From: Corynebacterium doosanense CAU 212 = DSM 45436
GTDB taxonomy: Bacteria; Actinomycetota; Actinomycetes; Mycobacteriales; Mycobacteriaceae
Reading direction: 5' to 3'
Length of the DNA: 64,000 nucleotides
NCBI RefSeq assembly: GCF_000767055.1
Contig: NZ_CP006764.1
Location: 2,294,001-2,358,000, forward strand
Every line of letters starts with the position of its first letter. The stretch's first letter is position 1. Below the pieces are notes generated by a model, which made no database searches, had not been told where the DNA came from, and worked only from the letters and a program-made list of their open reading frames with translations. The position numbers were made by a program, and so were the translations under genes. This document shows, in pieces, positions 46,813-56,702 of this stretch.

Positions 46813-47514
46813 CTAATTGTCTCCCATGGCCCACAGTTCCACGTCGTGGGCCCCGGTTTGCTCCGCAGCCCGGCGCGCCAGATCCCGAAACACCCGCGCG
46901 GTGCCCGGATCCTCGATGGCACGCTGCTGCGCCGCCATGCCCGCCGGGCCGCGGACCGGGTCGAGCGGGCGTTCCTCGCCGAATCCGCCGATGATCTCCA
47001 GGGCACGTTCCTCGTTGCCGATTGCCTCGGAGAGCAGGAGGAAGGCGTCGTTGCGCAGGGTGGCCTCGAAGCTGCGGTAGGTCAGCGCCGCGGCGAGGCG
47101 CAGGCGCTGCGTATCGGGCACCATCAGGGCCTGGCCGCCGAGCTCGCCGACGAGCAGCTCCACGATGGTCTCCCCCAGTTCATCGGCCGCGCCGACCGCC
47201 CACAGGTCGTCGGTGAGCGGGTGCGCCGCGCAGACCACGGCTCCGGAGGTCTCCAGCGAGTCGAACACCTGCGTGCCGTGCCCGGCGGAGGTGTGCAGGA
47301 AGATCTGCCCCGGGCGCGCCCGCGCGGACATGCCCTCGATGACGTCCTCCAGACGATTGTCCGGCACGGTGATGACCACGAGTTCGAACTGCGTGGCGTC
47401 CTCGACGTCGGAGAAGTACGTGACGTGGTGACCGATCTCGCGCAGCTGGGGGCCGAGATCGAGCAGCTCGGTGTCGTCGGCGAAGATCCCCGCGTTGAGG
47501 CGGGGCGCCCTCAC
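46813..47514 (-). CDS. Rossmann-like/DUF2520 protein
   Basis: 233 residues from GTG 47514, which overlaps the stop of the upstream gene by 4 bp. N-terminal Rossmann fold (LNAGIFADDTELL, FELVVITVPDNRLEDVI) and a C-terminal helical DUF2520 region (ALTYRSFEATLRNDAFLLL). It resembles ketopantoate-reductase-like or pyrroline-carboxylate-reductase-like dehydrogenases, but the GxGxxG loop is replaced (GIFADD). The same gene stands beside panC in mycobacteria (Rv3603c). Reaction unknown. Confidence 0.85.
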   Translation of the reverse strand: MRAPRLNAGIFADDTELLDLGPQLREIGHHVTYFSDVEDATQFELVVITVPDNRLEDVIEGMSARARPGQIFLHTSAGHGTQVFDSLETSGAVVCAAHPLTDDLWAVGAADELGETIVELLVGELGGQALMVPDTQRLRLAAALTYRSFEATLRNDAFLLLSEAIGNEERALEIIGGFGEERPLDPVRGPAGMAAQQRAIEDPGTARVFRDLARRAAEQTGAHDVELWAMGDN

Positions 47515-48539
47515 TCCTGACCCTCGCTGGATTCCTTCCTGAGGTTCTTCATCAGGTCGGCGACGGAGACGCCCGTGTTGTTCTCGTCCCGGCGGCGACG
47601 GCCTCCGCCGCGGGTGGGCGCGGGTTCGGCTTTTTCCGCTTCTCGACGGCTGTTCTCCGTGATCAGTGCGGACAGCGGATTCGTGCCCGACTGTCGGAAG
47701 TCCTGGCGTCCGACGCGGCCGGCGACGGCTTCCTCGCTGGGCGCCCCGGTGGGGCGGCGGTGCGAGCCGCCGGCGGGGGCTTCGCCGTTGTCGGGGACGA
47801 CGCCGTGCTCGGCGGTCTCGGCGCCCGACGGCGTGAACGGGTTGGCCGGACTTACCGGCCCGCGCGTGGGCAGGCCCCGGCCCGAGGTCTCCTCGTCCAC
47901 CGGCGCGGACGCGGCACGCGGGGTCTCGGGCTCCGGCGCGACGGGCTCGGGCTCGGGCGCGACCGGCTCCGGCACGACGGACTCGGGCTCCCGGGCGGCG
48001 CGTGCCTCCCTTTCGGAAGCCATCTCCTCAGCGACCCGCTGGTTGGCCGCGCGCGCCTCCACCTCCATGATGCGTTTGGCCTCGGCGCGGATGGCCTCGG
48101 GCTCGTAGTCGAAGCGGTAGCCGGAGAGCTCCTCCAGCTGGGCGCGCAGGCCGGCGATCTCCTCCCGCAGCTCGACGAGGATCTGGGTGTTCAGGCCCTC
48201 GTCCCCGGCGGCGGCCGGGTTGGCGGCGGGGGCGGCCTGCGCGCGCGCCTGCTCGAGCTCGGCGGCGTGCAGCTGCCGGGTGAGAGCGATCCGGGCGTCG
48301 GCGTCCTTGACCTGGGCGCGGTAGCGGTAGACGAGGAAGAACCCGATGATCGCCGCCCAGAGCGCCGCGAGCAGCGCAATCTTCAGTGCGTTGTTGCTGT
48401 CGGTGAACAGCATGACCACGCTGGCCAGGACCGCCACGACGATGAGAAGAATGAGCGCGGTCTGACCCGAGCCGCTCCCCGTGGCCTGTTCCTGCCCGTT
48501 GTCCTGGGTGTATTCACCGGCGAGGTTCTCTTCGTTCAT
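47511..48539 (-). CDS. DUF6779-like membrane protein
   Basis: 342 residues from ATG 48539. Two transmembrane helices at about 27-46 and 54-73 (TALILLIVVAVLASVVMLF; IALLAALWAAIIGFFLVY) are followed by a coiled-coil with LVELREEIAGLRAQLEELSGY and a long Pro/Glu-rich disordered tail (PEPVAPEPEPVAPEPE) that ends with basic patches GGGRRRRDE and a helix VADLMKNLRKE. Conserved position in the folate operon of mycolate-containing actinobacteria. Function unknown; an envelope scaffold is possible. Confidence 0.82.
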   Translation of the reverse strand: MNEENLAGEYTQDNGQEQATGSGSGQTALILLIVVAVLASVVMLFTDSNNALKIALLAALWAAIIGFFLVYRYRAQVKDADARIALTRQLHAAELEQARAQAAPAANPAAAGDEGLNTQILVELREEIAGLRAQLEELSGYRFDYEPEAIRAEAKRIMEVEARAANQRVAEEMASEREARAAREPESVVPEPVAPEPEPVAPEPETPRAASAPVDEETSGRGLPTRGPVSPANPFTPSGAETAEHGVVPDNGEAPAGGSHRRPTGAPSEEAVAGRVGRQDFRQSGTNPLSALITENSRREAEKAEPAPTRGGGRRRRDENNTGVSVADLMKNLRKESSEGQE

Positions 48540-48549
48540 GTGCACCACC

Positions 48550-49005
48550 TTAACTAACTGTTTGCCCGTCAAGGGGAGGCGGCGCTTCGCAATGTCGCTC
48601 GAGTACGACGCCGGCTACGGACAGCGCGAGCGATCCGAGCGCGGCGGCGAGGACGACGGGTGCCTCGTCCTGCGCGGCGGCGAGGATCCCGGCCTGCGGG
48701 ATCACGTAGGTGGCCACCCCGCTATAGAGCCCGCCGAGCACCGCGCCGGTCCACGCCGAGGCCTTGCCCACGATCATCATCCGGGCCACGGTGATGGGGT
48801 CGAGCTGGGTGCGATCGAGCCCGATGTCTGCGCGCCTGACCAGGAGGATGAGCACCACGACCACGGCGACCAGCAGCCACACTGTCACCGCCCCGGCGGC
48901 GGGAATGGGCGGGAAGGAGCCGTAGAAACGCCAGGTGAGGATGCCGAACGCCGCCGCCAGGAAGACGAAGGTGCCGGCGAGCGCGCCGAGGGAGGTCCGG
49001 TTCAC
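48550..49005 (-). CDS. DUF3180 membrane protein
   Basis: 151 residues with four hydrophobic segments (SLGALAGTFVFLAAAFGIL; AVTVWLLVAVVVVLILLV; GAVLGGLYSGVATYVI; PVVLAAALGSLALSVAGVVL) and the family motif DPITVARMMIVGKASAW. The start overlaps the folK stop by 4 bp. Conserved next to folK in actinobacteria. Role unknown. Confidence 0.88.
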   Translation of the reverse strand: MNRTSLGALAGTFVFLAAAFGILTWRFYGSFPPIPAAGAVTVWLLVAVVVVLILLVRRADIGLDRTQLDPITVARMMIVGKASAWTGAVLGGLYSGVATYVIPQAGILAAAQDEAPVVLAAALGSLALSVAGVVLERHCEAPPPLDGQTVS

Positions 49006-49490
49006 GGTTCCACCACCCGCACCGCGGCGACCTCGGCGGGAGGCAGCTTATCGACGATCCCTTCCACCGACTCCCCCGCCAGGGTCGCCCCCGGATCCGC
49101 GGCCAGCCAGGGCACCAGCACGAAGGCCCGGGCGTGCGCGTGCGGATGCGGCACGGTGAGTTCCTCGGTGTCGCAGTCGATGGGGTTGCCGGCGTCGTCG
49201 AAAAGCGCGACCACGTCCACGTCGAGCGTCCGGGGCCCCCAGTGGCGCACCCGCACGCGGTGGGCCTGCTGCTCCAGCCGCTGGCCGCGGCGCAGCAGCT
49301 CCAGGGGCGATTCGTCGACGTCGACGATGAGCACGGCGTTGAGGAAGTCATCCTGGTCCTCGACCCCCCACGGCGGGGTGGCGTAGACGGGTGATTCGGC
49401 GACGATCTGGCCGGCGAACTCCTCGGAGACCGAGCGCAGCAGCGCCCACTTGTCGTCCATGTTGGAGCCGATGGACAAAACGGCGCGCAT
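49002..49490 (-). CDS. folK: HPPK, 6-hydroxymethyl-dihydropterin pyrophosphokinase
   Basis: 162 residues. Motifs: LSIGSNMDDKWALL, SPVYATPPWGVEDQDDFLNAV, HWGPRTLDVDVVAL, and LTVPHPHAHARAFVLVPWL. Transfers pyrophosphate from ATP to 6-hydroxymethyl-dihydropterin in folate synthesis. Start and stop overlap both neighbours by 1-4 bp. A GCTTATCGACG word runs in its VDKLP codons, opposite to transcription. Confidence 0.95.
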   Translation of the reverse strand: MRAVLSIGSNMDDKWALLRSVSEEFAGQIVAESPVYATPPWGVEDQDDFLNAVLIVDVDESPLELLRRGQRLEQQAHRVRVRHWGPRTLDVDVVALFDDAGNPIDCDTEELTVPHPHAHARAFVLVPWLAADPGATLAGESVEGIVDKLPPAEVAAVRVVEP

Positions 49491-49879
49491 CAGGCGTTCC
49501 TGAAGCGGGGCGAGGACTTGCGCGAGCGCCGGGCCACGACCGCGACGTCGGCGAAGCTCAGCGGGATGGGGGCGTGCGGTTTATGGATGGTGACCTCGAC
49601 CGCGTGCAGCACGTCGTAGCGCGCGAGCGCCGCGTCGGCGATCTCCGCGGCGACCGTCTCGATGAGCTGGCGCGGCTCGCCCGTGACGGCGTCGTGGGCC
49701 AGCTGCGCGAGCTCGGCGTAGTTGACGGTCTTGGTCAGGTCGTCGGTGGCGGCGGCCTCGGCGGTGTCCAGCCAGCAGGTCAGGTCCACGGTGAAGGACT
49801 GCCCGTGCTCGGTCTCGTGCGGGAGCACGCCATGGTGGCCGTAGGCGACCAGGCCGGTGAGTTCGATGCGGTCTGCCAT
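49490..49879 (-). CDS. folB: Dihydroneopterin aldolase
   Basis: 129 residues from ATG 49879 (MADRIELTGLVAYGHHGV). The catalytic Tyr/Lys motifs GYHG-like AYGHHGVLPHE, TVNYAEL, LIETVAAEIAD and VEVTIHKPHAPIP are seen. Makes 6-hydroxymethyl-dihydropterin. The start overlaps the folP stop (ATGA) and the stop touches the folK start. C-terminal basic extension RRSRKSSPRFRNA. Confidence 0.94.
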   Translation of the reverse strand: MADRIELTGLVAYGHHGVLPHETEHGQSFTVDLTCWLDTAEAAATDDLTKTVNYAELAQLAHDAVTGEPRQLIETVAAEIADAALARYDVLHAVEVTIHKPHAPIPLSFADVAVVARRSRKSSPRFRNA

Positions 49880-50721
49880 CAGTTTTTTCCTTTCCAGAGC
49901 GCGGCGACGTCGACGGCGTCGCGGGAGGCGGCCACGTCGTGCACACGCACTCCCCATGCTCCCAGGTGGGCGGCGAGCGCGCTCACCGCGTGGGTGGCCG
50001 GGTCGGGATCCGCCGCCATGCCCCGGTCGGTGCGCAGTTGGGCGAGGAATCGTTTCCGGGAGACGCCGACGAGGAGGGGGAAATCGCCGTCGATAAGCGA
50101 GGGCAACCCACGCAGGATCTGCCAGTTCTCCTCGGCGGACTTGGAGAATCCCAGGCCGGGGTCGATGAGGATGTTCGAGGCATCCACGCCGGCCTCGATG
50201 GCGCGGCGCGACAGCTGGGTGAGCAGCTCGGCCACGTCGGCGACCACGTCTTCGCCGTGATCCGCCACGCCCGAGGCCTCCCCGTAACCCCGGCCCTCGG
50301 GGGTGCGCCAGTGCATGAGGCAGACCGGAACCTGCGCGTCGGCCATGACCCGGAACATGTCCGGATCCGCGAGGCCGCCGGCGACGTCGTTGATCATGGT
50401 CACGCCCGCCTCGGCGGCGGCCGCGGCGGTGGAGGCACGCATGGTGTCCACCGACGTGGCGATCCCCTCCTCGGTGAGCGCCCGGATCACCGGGACCACC
50501 CGGGCCGCCTCGAGGTCGGCCGGGACGCGCGTGGCGCCGGGCCGGGTGGATTCGCCGCCCACGTCGATGATGTCCGCGCCCTCGGCCACGAGCTCTCGGG
50601 CGTGCGCGAGGGCGTCGTCGACGGCCAGCCACTTTCCCCCGTCGGAGAAGGAGTCCTCGGTGACGTTGACGATCCCCATGACCGCAGCGCGGCCGGGCGG
50701 GGTGAGATCTGCCAGAGCCAT
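49879..50721 (-). CDS. folP: Dihydropteroate synthase
   Basis: 280 residues from ATG 50721. Joins dihydropterin pyrophosphate to p-aminobenzoate; sulphonamide target. MGIVNVTEDSFSDGGKW, DVGGESTRPGATRV, INDVAGG, CLMHWR (for MHMRG), DPGLGFSKSAEENWQIL and GVSRKRFLAQL are the expected blocks. The FRVMADAQVPVCLMHWR variant of the MHMRG loop is normal for actinobacteria. The start is 5 bp from the folE stop. Confidence 0.95.
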   Translation of the reverse strand: MALADLTPPGRAAVMGIVNVTEDSFSDGGKWLAVDDALAHARELVAEGADIIDVGGESTRPGATRVPADLEAARVVPVIRALTEEGIATSVDTMRASTAAAAAEAGVTMINDVAGGLADPDMFRVMADAQVPVCLMHWRTPEGRGYGEASGVADHGEDVVADVAELLTQLSRRAIEAGVDASNILIDPGLGFSKSAEENWQILRGLPSLIDGDFPLLVGVSRKRFLAQLRTDRGMAADPDPATHAVSALAAHLGAWGVRVHDVAASRDAVDVAALWKGKN

Positions 50722-50726
50722 GACGG

Positions 50727-51317
50727 TCAGTCCCTGATGAGGCTGAGGACCTCGGCGCGCGAGGCCGCGGAGCGTTTGAACCCGCCCCGGACAGCGGAGG
50801 TGGTGGTCATCGCTCCGGGTTTGCGGATGCCCCGCATACCCATGCAGAGATGCTCGCACTCGATGACGACGATGACCGACTGCGCCTGCAGCTTCTCCTG
50901 GATCGCGTCGGCGATCTGCGAGGTCAGCCGCTCCTGCACCTGCGGGCGTTTGGCGTAGAGGTCCGCCAGCCGCGCCAGCTTGGACAGGCCCGTCACCCGG
51001 CCCTCCCTGTTGGGGATGTAGCCGATGTGCGCGTGGCCGTAGAAGGGCAGCAGGTGGTGCTCGCACATGGAGTAGATGGGGATGTCCTTGATGAGCACCA
51101 GCTCCTGGTGGTGCTCGCTGAACGTGCGCTCGAGCACCTCCGTCGGGTCCTTGTGCAGGCCGGCGAAGTTCTCCGCGTAGGCACGCGCCACCCGGGCGGG
51201 CGTGTCCTGCAGTCCTTCGCGGTCAGGGTCCTCGCCCACGGCGATGAGCAGTTCGCGGATGGCGGCCTCGGCGCGGGGGGCGTCGAAGTTCTCGGGGAAC
51301 TCAACCTCGCTGATCAT
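50727..51317 (-). CDS. folE: GTP cyclohydrolase I
   Basis: 196 residues. Converts GTP to dihydroneopterin triphosphate, the first step of folate synthesis. Zinc ligands and active-site residues appear in [16 protein letters not shown], and [20 protein letters not shown] is the second conserved block. The start overlaps the 3' end of ftsH by 17 bp, so the fol genes are coupled to ftsH. Confidence 0.96.
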   Translation of the reverse strand: MISEVEFPENFDAPRAEAAIRELLIAVGEDPDREGLQDTPARVARAYAENFAGLHKDPTEVLERTFSEHHQELVLIKDIPIYSMCEHHLLPFYGHAHIGYIPNREGRVTGLSKLARLADLYAKRPQVQERLTSQIADAIQEKLQAQSVIVVIECEHLCMGMRGIRKPGAMTTTSAVRGGFKRSAASRAEVLSLIRD

Positions 51318-53745
51318 CGGTGCCCTCCTGGGTCGGGTCGACGACGCGCGGCATCTCCGAGGTCTCGTCGGCCTCGGAGATCTGCGCCTCCTCGCGGCGT
51401 TCCTCGTGGTCCGGGCGCTCGTTCTCGGGCAGCTGGAAACCGCGCGGCGCCGCGTTCTCGTCGTAGTTCTTCATCCCGGGGTGTTCGGCGTTCTCGGGCT
51501 TATCGACGTGTTTCTCCGGCGCGTTCGTCGGGGCAGCGTAGGGGTTGTCCTGGCCCTTAGGCGGCCAGCCTGGAACGGTCCAGTCCGCGGGCGGCGGGGT
51601 GCCCTGGTAGTGCGGCAGGTCGGCGCTCGCCGCGGTGGAGCCGCCGGATTCGGGGCGCTGGTGCCGCCCGCCGCTCTTCGTCGGCGGGCCCACCTTCTGC
51701 TGCTCCTCGGCGGCCTTCTTCGCCTCGAGCTCCTTCATGCGCTTCGCACGCGCCTCGCGGGAGGCCTCGAGCAGGCTGTACTTCTTGGGCGGCTCCTCGC
51801 CGCGCTCCCTGGCCAGCTCGACCGGGGTCTTCACCGGCTCGCGGCCCTCCTGGCGGGGGAACTCCTCCTTGAGGTCCGGGTAGATGTTGCCCACCGGCTG
51901 GGGTTCGATGTCGGTGAACAGCGCCTCCAGGTCCGGACGACGCAGCGTCTCCTTCTCCAGGAGTTTCTCGGCCAGGCGGTCGAGGTGGTCGCGGTGCTGC
52001 GAGAGGATCTCGTAGGCGCGCACATGCGCGTGGCGGATGAGGTAGGCAACCTGCTCGTCGATACGCTCGGCAACCTCCATGGAGTAGTCGAGGGTTCCGC
52101 CGCCGCCGGCGCCGGAGAAGGGATCACCCTGCTCCTGGCCGTACTTGATGGGCCCGAGCGCCGGGGACATGCCGTACTCGGTGATCATGGCGCGGGCGAT
52201 CTTGGTGGCCTGCTCGATGTCCGCGGAGGCGCCCGTGGTGGGCGAGCCGAAGACAACTTCCTCGGCGGCGCGGCCGCCCATGGCGAAGACAAGGCGAGCG
52301 TAGAGCTCGGACACGGTGTACATGCCCTTGTCGTCCTCCTGCGCCGTCATGGCGTGGCCGCCGGTGCGCCCGCGGGCGAGAATGGTGACCTTGTACACAC
52401 GCTCGATCTCCTGCAGCGCCCACGCGGACAGGGTGTGCCCGCCCTCGTGGTAGGCGGTGATCTTCTTCTCCTGCTCGGAGATGATCTTGCCGGAGCGGCG
52501 CGGGCCGCCGATCACGCGGTCGGTGGCCTCCTCCAGCGCGTCGGCGGTGATGATGGTGCCGCCGACCCGCGCGGTGAGTAGCGCGGCCTCGTTGACCACG
52601 TTGGCCAGGTCGGCGCCGGACATGCCCGCGGTGCGTTTGGCCAGCGAGTCGAGATCGGCGTCGGGGCCCATGGGTTTGCCCTTGGAGTGCACCTTGAGGA
52701 TCTGCCGGCGCCCAGCCAGGTCCGGCGCGGTGACGGGGATCTGGCGGTCGAAGCGGCCCGGGCGCAGGAGCGCCGGGTCGAGGATGTCCGGGCGGTTGGT
52801 CGCGGCGATGAGGATGACTCCCTCACGGTCGCCGAAGCCGTCCATCTCCACGAGCAGCTGGTTGAGGGTCTGCTCGCGCTCGTCGTGGCCGCCACCCATG
52901 CCGGAGCCACGCTGGCGACCGACGGCGTCGATCTCGTCGACGAAGATGATGCAGGGCGAGTTCTCGCGGGCCTGTTTGAACAGGTCACGCACGCGCGAGG
53001 CGCCGACGCCGACAAACATCTCCACGAAGTCGGAGCCGGAGATGGTGTAGAAGGGCACGCCCGCCTCACCGGCGACGGCACGCGCGATGAGGGTCTTACC
53101 GGTGCCGGGAGGGCCGTAGAGCAGCACACCCTTGGGGATCTTCGCGCCGAGTTCCTCGTAGCGCGAGGCGTCCTGGAGGAAGTCCACCACTTCCTGGAGC
53201 TCGTCCACGGCGTCGTCCGCGCCGGCGACGTCCTCGAAGGTGTTGGTGGGCATGTCCTTGGTCAGCTGCTTGGCCTTGTTGCCGCCGATGCCAAACATGC
53301 CGCCCGCGCCACCCTGCATGCGGCTGATGAAGAAGAACAGCAGGCCGAAGAGGATGAGCATGGGCAGCAGGAATCCCAGCATGCTCATGAGGAAGGAGTC
53401 CTGGGTGACGTTGGTGTCGTAGTCGACTCCCGCGTCATTGAGTGCGGTGGTGATCTGCTCCGTCGAGCGCGCGGGGTACTGGGTGATGATCTCCGTGACC
53501 CCGTCGCGCTCGTCCACCGTGATCGGCTCGGCCAGGGTGATGCGCAGGCGCTGCTCCCGGTCGTCGACCTGCACCTCCTCGGCGTTGTTCGCCTGGATCT
53601 GTTCCAGGGCGACGGAGGTGTCCACCCGCAGGTGACCGCGGGTCTCGTCCGTCAGCGCGGAGAGCACGAACAGCGTGACCAGGACGACGGCCGCTACGAG
53701 GCCGATCTGGAGGATTCTCTTGTTCTTCATCAGTGAGGCAGCCAC
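51301..53745 (-). CDS. ftsH: Membrane-bound zinc metalloprotease FtsH
   Basis: 814 residues from GTG 53745 with AAAGGG upstream (ATG 53730 possible). Two transmembrane helices ([18 protein letters not shown], about 13-30; [19 protein letters not shown], about 122-140) enclose an outer domain. AAA module: [26 protein letters not shown], second-region arginines in [12 protein letters not shown]. Protease site HEGGH ([14 protein letters not shown]), the actinobacterial form of HEAGH. The C-terminal 170 residues are disordered, Pro/Glu/Lys-rich. First gene of the ftsH-folEPBK operon. Confidence 0.97.
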   Translation of the reverse strand: MAASLMKNKRILQIGLVAAVVLVTLFVLSALTDETRGHLRVDTSVALEQIQANNAEEVQVDDREQRLRITLAEPITVDERDGVTEIITQYPARSTEQITTALNDAGVDYDTNVTQDSFLMSMLGFLLPMLILFGLLFFFISRMQGGAGGMFGIGGNKAKQLTKDMPTNTFEDVAGADDAVDELQEVVDFLQDASRYEELGAKIPKGVLLYGPPGTGKTLIARAVAGEAGVPFYTISGSDFVEMFVGVGASRVRDLFKQARENSPCIIFVDEIDAVGRQRGSGMGGGHDEREQTLNQLLVEMDGFGDREGVILIAATNRPDILDPALLRPGRFDRQIPVTAPDLAGRRQILKVHSKGKPMGPDADLDSLAKRTAGMSGADLANVVNEAALLTARVGGTIITADALEEATDRVIGGPRRSGKIISEQEKKITAYHEGGHTLSAWALQEIERVYKVTILARGRTGGHAMTAQEDDKGMYTVSELYARLVFAMGGRAAEEVVFGSPTTGASADIEQATKIARAMITEYGMSPALGPIKYGQEQGDPFSGAGGGGTLDYSMEVAERIDEQVAYLIRHAHVRAYEILSQHRDHLDRLAEKLLEKETLRRPDLEALFTDIEPQPVGNIYPDLKEEFPRQEGREPVKTPVELARERGEEPPKKYSLLEASREARAKRMKELEAKKAAEEQQKVGPPTKSGGRHQRPESGGSTAASADLPHYQGTPPPADWTVPGWPPKGQDNPYAAPTNAPEKHVDKPENAEHPGMKNYDENAAPRGFQLPENERPDHEERREEAQISEADETSEMPRVVDPTQEGTDDQRG

Positions 53746-53857
53746 CGCGGCCCTTTCACGAGGACGCGGTGCATGACCTTTCAGCTCGGGGAACGGTGGT
53801 GGGTCGCCTCTTTAACGCCCGGCGCGGCGCAATCGTTCCAGCGAGTCTAACGCGGGG

Positions 53858-54445
53858 TTACTCGCCGCCGTAGACCCGCGGGTGCAGGGTGCCCACGTAG
53901 GGCAGGTCGCGGTAACGCTCGGCGTAGTCGAGGCCGTAGCCGATGACAAACTCGTTGGGAATGTCAAAGCCGACGTCGTAGAGGTCGACCTGGGCGGTCT
54001 GCACCTCGGGCTTGCGCAGGAGGGTGACCACCTTGAGCGAGCGGGGCTGGCGGCCGCGCAGGTTCTTCATCAGCCAGCTCAGCGTGAGGCCGGAGTCGAT
54101 GATGTCCTCGACGATGAGCACGTCGCGGTCGGCGATGTCGCGGTCTAGGTCCTTGAGGATGCGCACGACGCCCGAGGAGGACGTGGAGTTGCCGTAGGAG
54201 GACACGGCCATGAACTCCATCTCGGAGGGGATGGACAGCGCGCGGGCGAAGTCGGTGAGGAAGAACACCGCGCCCTTGAGTACGCAGATGAGGATGAGGT
54301 CATCGTCGGCGTCCCGGTATTCCTCGGACACCTTGTCGGCGAGTTCCTGGATGCGGGTGGCCAGCTGGTCCTCGGTGATGAGGATCGACTCGACGTCGTC
54401 GCCGTACCGGTGCGGGGGGACGTTGAGATCCTTGTGAGTGTGCAT
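53858..54445 (-). CDS. hpt: Hypoxanthine phosphoribosyltransferase
   Basis: 195 residues. Purine salvage enzyme; the PRPP-binding loop [17 protein letters not shown], flexible-loop region [11 protein letters not shown] and [19 protein letters not shown] are as in other HPRTs. Divergent spacing of 112 bp to ftsH. Part of a tilS-hpt pair, reading in the order dac, tilS, hpt. Confidence 0.95.
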   Translation of the reverse strand: MHTHKDLNVPPHRYGDDVESILITEDQLATRIQELADKVSEEYRDADDDLILICVLKGAVFFLTDFARALSIPSEMEFMAVSSYGNSTSSSGVVRILKDLDRDIADRDVLIVEDIIDSGLTLSWLMKNLRGRQPRSLKVVTLLRKPEVQTAQVDLYDVGFDIPNEFVIGYGLDYAERYRDLPYVGTLHPRVYGGE

Positions 54446-54459
54446 GACATTCCTCTGCT

Positions 54460-55350
54460 TTAGGGCTCCTGCGGGATGACAGCCAGTTTGCCACCGATCC
54501 GCCGCACGTCCAACCGCCGCCCGGCCGCGTACCCGGCGGCCACTCCGCCCTGGCCGTGCCAGTCAGACACGAGCTTATCGACGCCCGTGACCACCGCACC
54601 CGTCACCGCAAACCCCTCCGCCCGCAGCCACGCCGCGATCCGCCGGCGCCGCAGCGGCTCCGGCTGGGCACCGAGCTCCAGGCAGTCGTCGGTGCCGGGC
54701 CCGGCGAGCTCGTCGAGCAGCGCGTTGTCCGCGGCCGTGCGCGCGGCGGCCTGGGCCAGGGGCGCGACGGCGTCCCCGCCGATGAGCTCCCCCAGCAGCG
54801 GCAGCACCTGCTGGCGCACCGCCACCCGTCGAAACGCCCGGTCCTGGTTGTGCGGGTCCTCCCAGTACGCCAGGCCCAGCTCGTCGCACGCGCCGACGGT
54901 GTCCGCCCGGCGGATGCCCAGGAAGGGGCGGTGGATCTGGCCGTTGCGCGCGGCCATGCCGCCGGGGTTTCCGCGCAGTGCGGCGAGCAGCAGGGTCTCG
55001 GCCTGGTCGTCGAGGGTGTGGGCGACGAGGACGGGTCGGTCGCCGGCGGCGTCGATGAGCGCCGCGTAACGGGCGGTACGGGCCTCGGCCTCGAGGTTCT
55101 TGGCACTGACCTGAACTTTTCTGATGTTTGCTGCTGCGCCGAGATCCCGCGCCTGCGCGGCCGCGCGCTGCGCGACCTGCGCCGACCCCGGCTGCAGCTG
55201 ATGGTCGATCACCACCGCCTCCACGCGGGCGCCCTCCGCGACGAGCGCCGCGGTCAGAGCCAGGGAATCCGGGCCCCCGGAGAGCCCGACCACCACGTCC
55301 TCGTAGCCGCGGGCCGCGCGCCTGCAGGCGAGGAAGTGTGGGCTGCGCAC
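54460..55350 (-). CDS. tilS: tRNA(Ile)-lysidine synthetase
   Basis: 296 residues from GTG 55350, overlapping the dac stop by one base. PP-loop [18 protein letters not shown] and [26 protein letters not shown] mark TilS, which makes lysidine at position 34 of the AUA-decoding tRNA. The protein is short, with the actinobacterial form of the C-terminal part. Confidence 0.94.
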   Translation of the reverse strand: MRSPHFLACRRAARGYEDVVVGLSGGPDSLALTAALVAEGARVEAVVIDHQLQPGSAQVAQRAAAQARDLGAAANIRKVQVSAKNLEAEARTARYAALIDAAGDRPVLVAHTLDDQAETLLLAALRGNPGGMAARNGQIHRPFLGIRRADTVGACDELGLAYWEDPHNQDRAFRRVAVRQQVLPLLGELIGGDAVAPLAQAAARTAADNALLDELAGPGTDDCLELGAQPEPLRRRRIAAWLRAEGFAVTGAVVTGVDKLVSDWHGQGGVAAGYAAGRRLDVRRIGGKLAVIPQEP

Positions 55351-56633
55351 TAGTGCTCCCGCAGCGCCGAAGCGAACTCGTCGAGGGCCTGCCGGCCTTC
55401 GAGGATGTCGGAGCCGTTGGAGAGCAGGGCAAAGGTGTACACCCGCCCCGACTGCGCCGTGACCGTTCCCACCAGGGCGTTTGTCCCCGTGAGCGTGCCT
55501 GTCTTGGCGCGCACCCAGCCGCGACCGGGCAGATCCGCGTAACGAACCTCCAGGGTGCCGTCGCCGTGCGCGACCGGCAGCGTACCCAGCAGCGGGCGCA
55601 GCCGATCGCCGGTGGCGGCCGCGGTGACCAGGTCGCTGAGCAGGCGCGGGGCGATGAGGTTGTGCTCGCTGAGTCCGGAGTTGTCCGCCAGCGTGGTGCC
55701 GATGGTGTCGAACCCGGCCTCCCGCAGCGTGTCCAGCGTGGCCCGCGTGGCCGCCTCGGGCGTGTTCCCCGCCCCGCGGTCGATGGCCAGCTCCCGGCCG
55801 ATGGCCTCGGCCATGACGTTGTCCGAGTGCAGGTTGGTCTGCTCGATCCGCTCCTCCAGGGTCGGCGACTCGGTGGTGGCCAGTACCTGTGTGCCCTCCG
55901 GCGCCGGGCCGACGGCGACGGTTTCTGCGCCGAGGCGGGCGGCGAGCTCCGCGGCCACGTCGAAGGCCGGGGTGTGGCTGCGGGGGACGTCGCCGGTGGT
56001 CTCGCCGAGGCGTCCGCCGTGGATCATCGCCGGCTGCAGCGGGGCGATGTAGCCCTCATCGATGTTGCCGTCGACCCAGCCGGGGAGGTACTCGTCGCCG
56101 CTCCACACACTGGTGTCGATGCTCACCTGCGTCACGGGCCCGGGAATCTGTTGGGCCAGGGCGTCGATACGCTCCGGGGTCAGCCAGACGTCGCCCGCCG
56201 CCCGGATGACCACGCTGCCCGGGACCGGCCCGGCGACGACCTCGGTGGTCAGCGTCTTGTCCGGGTCCATGTGCAGGATTGCGGCCGAGGTGGTGAGCAG
56301 CTTCGTCGAGCTCGCCGGGGTGAGGGGGTCGGCCGGGCGACGCTCCCACACCGTCGCGCCGGTGGTGGTGTCGATGACCTTGCCGTGCACCGTGCCCAGC
56401 GCCGGGTTGTCCGCGAGCTGCTCCAGGGTTGCGTTGAGCGCGGCCATGTCGACCGGTTGCACGTCGGTGCCGGCCGGGGTGGCCACCGGCTCGGGCTCGG
56501 CGATGGTGAAGGGCTGACCGTGGTCGAGGCCCTCGTACATCTGGTGCACCTGCACCCCGACGACCGCGGTGGCGCCGACGGCCACGGCCAGCACCCCGCC
56601 GGCCACGCCGACTGCCACGTTTTTAGCTCTCAT
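55350..56633 (-). CDS. D-alanyl-D-alanine carboxypeptidase (PBP4, S13 family)
   Basis: 427 residues from ATG 56633; a GTG at 56645 is possible. A signal anchor at residues 8-28 targets it outside. Active-site motifs: SxxK in PASSTKLLTTSAA, SxN in LHSDNVMAEAIG, KTG in VRAKTGTLTG. Trims peptidoglycan side chains or cross-bridges. Divergent from ppa by 69 bp, as Rv3627c is from Rv3628. Confidence 0.93.
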   Translation of the reverse strand: MRAKNVAVGVAGGVLAVAVGATAVVGVQVHQMYEGLDHGQPFTIAEPEPVATPAGTDVQPVDMAALNATLEQLADNPALGTVHGKVIDTTTGATVWERRPADPLTPASSTKLLTTSAAILHMDPDKTLTTEVVAGPVPGSVVIRAAGDVWLTPERIDALAQQIPGPVTQVSIDTSVWSGDEYLPGWVDGNIDEGYIAPLQPAMIHGGRLGETTGDVPRSHTPAFDVAAELAARLGAETVAVGPAPEGTQVLATTESPTLEERIEQTNLHSDNVMAEAIGRELAIDRGAGNTPEAATRATLDTLREAGFDTIGTTLADNSGLSEHNLIAPRLLSDLVTAAATGDRLRPLLGTLPVAHGDGTLEVRYADLPGRGWVRAKTGTLTGTNALVGTVTAQSGRVYTFALLSNGSDILEGRQALDEFASALREH

Positions 56634-56702
56634 CGCCGATAACACTAGCGCGGGTATGCTTCAGTGGTTGATAGATCCCCCCTAGCGAAGGAGCCGTTCG
56701 AA

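Noticed and set aside
21..54583. GCTTATCGACG as a DnaA box cluster
   Set aside because: TTATCGACG differs from TTATCCACA at two fixed positions and the copies are spread evenly rather than clustered.
21..54583. GCTTATCGACG as a KOPS/Chi-like polar sequence
   Set aside because: Copies are split 6 to 5 between strands within one 64-kb stretch, without the strong skew such sequences need.
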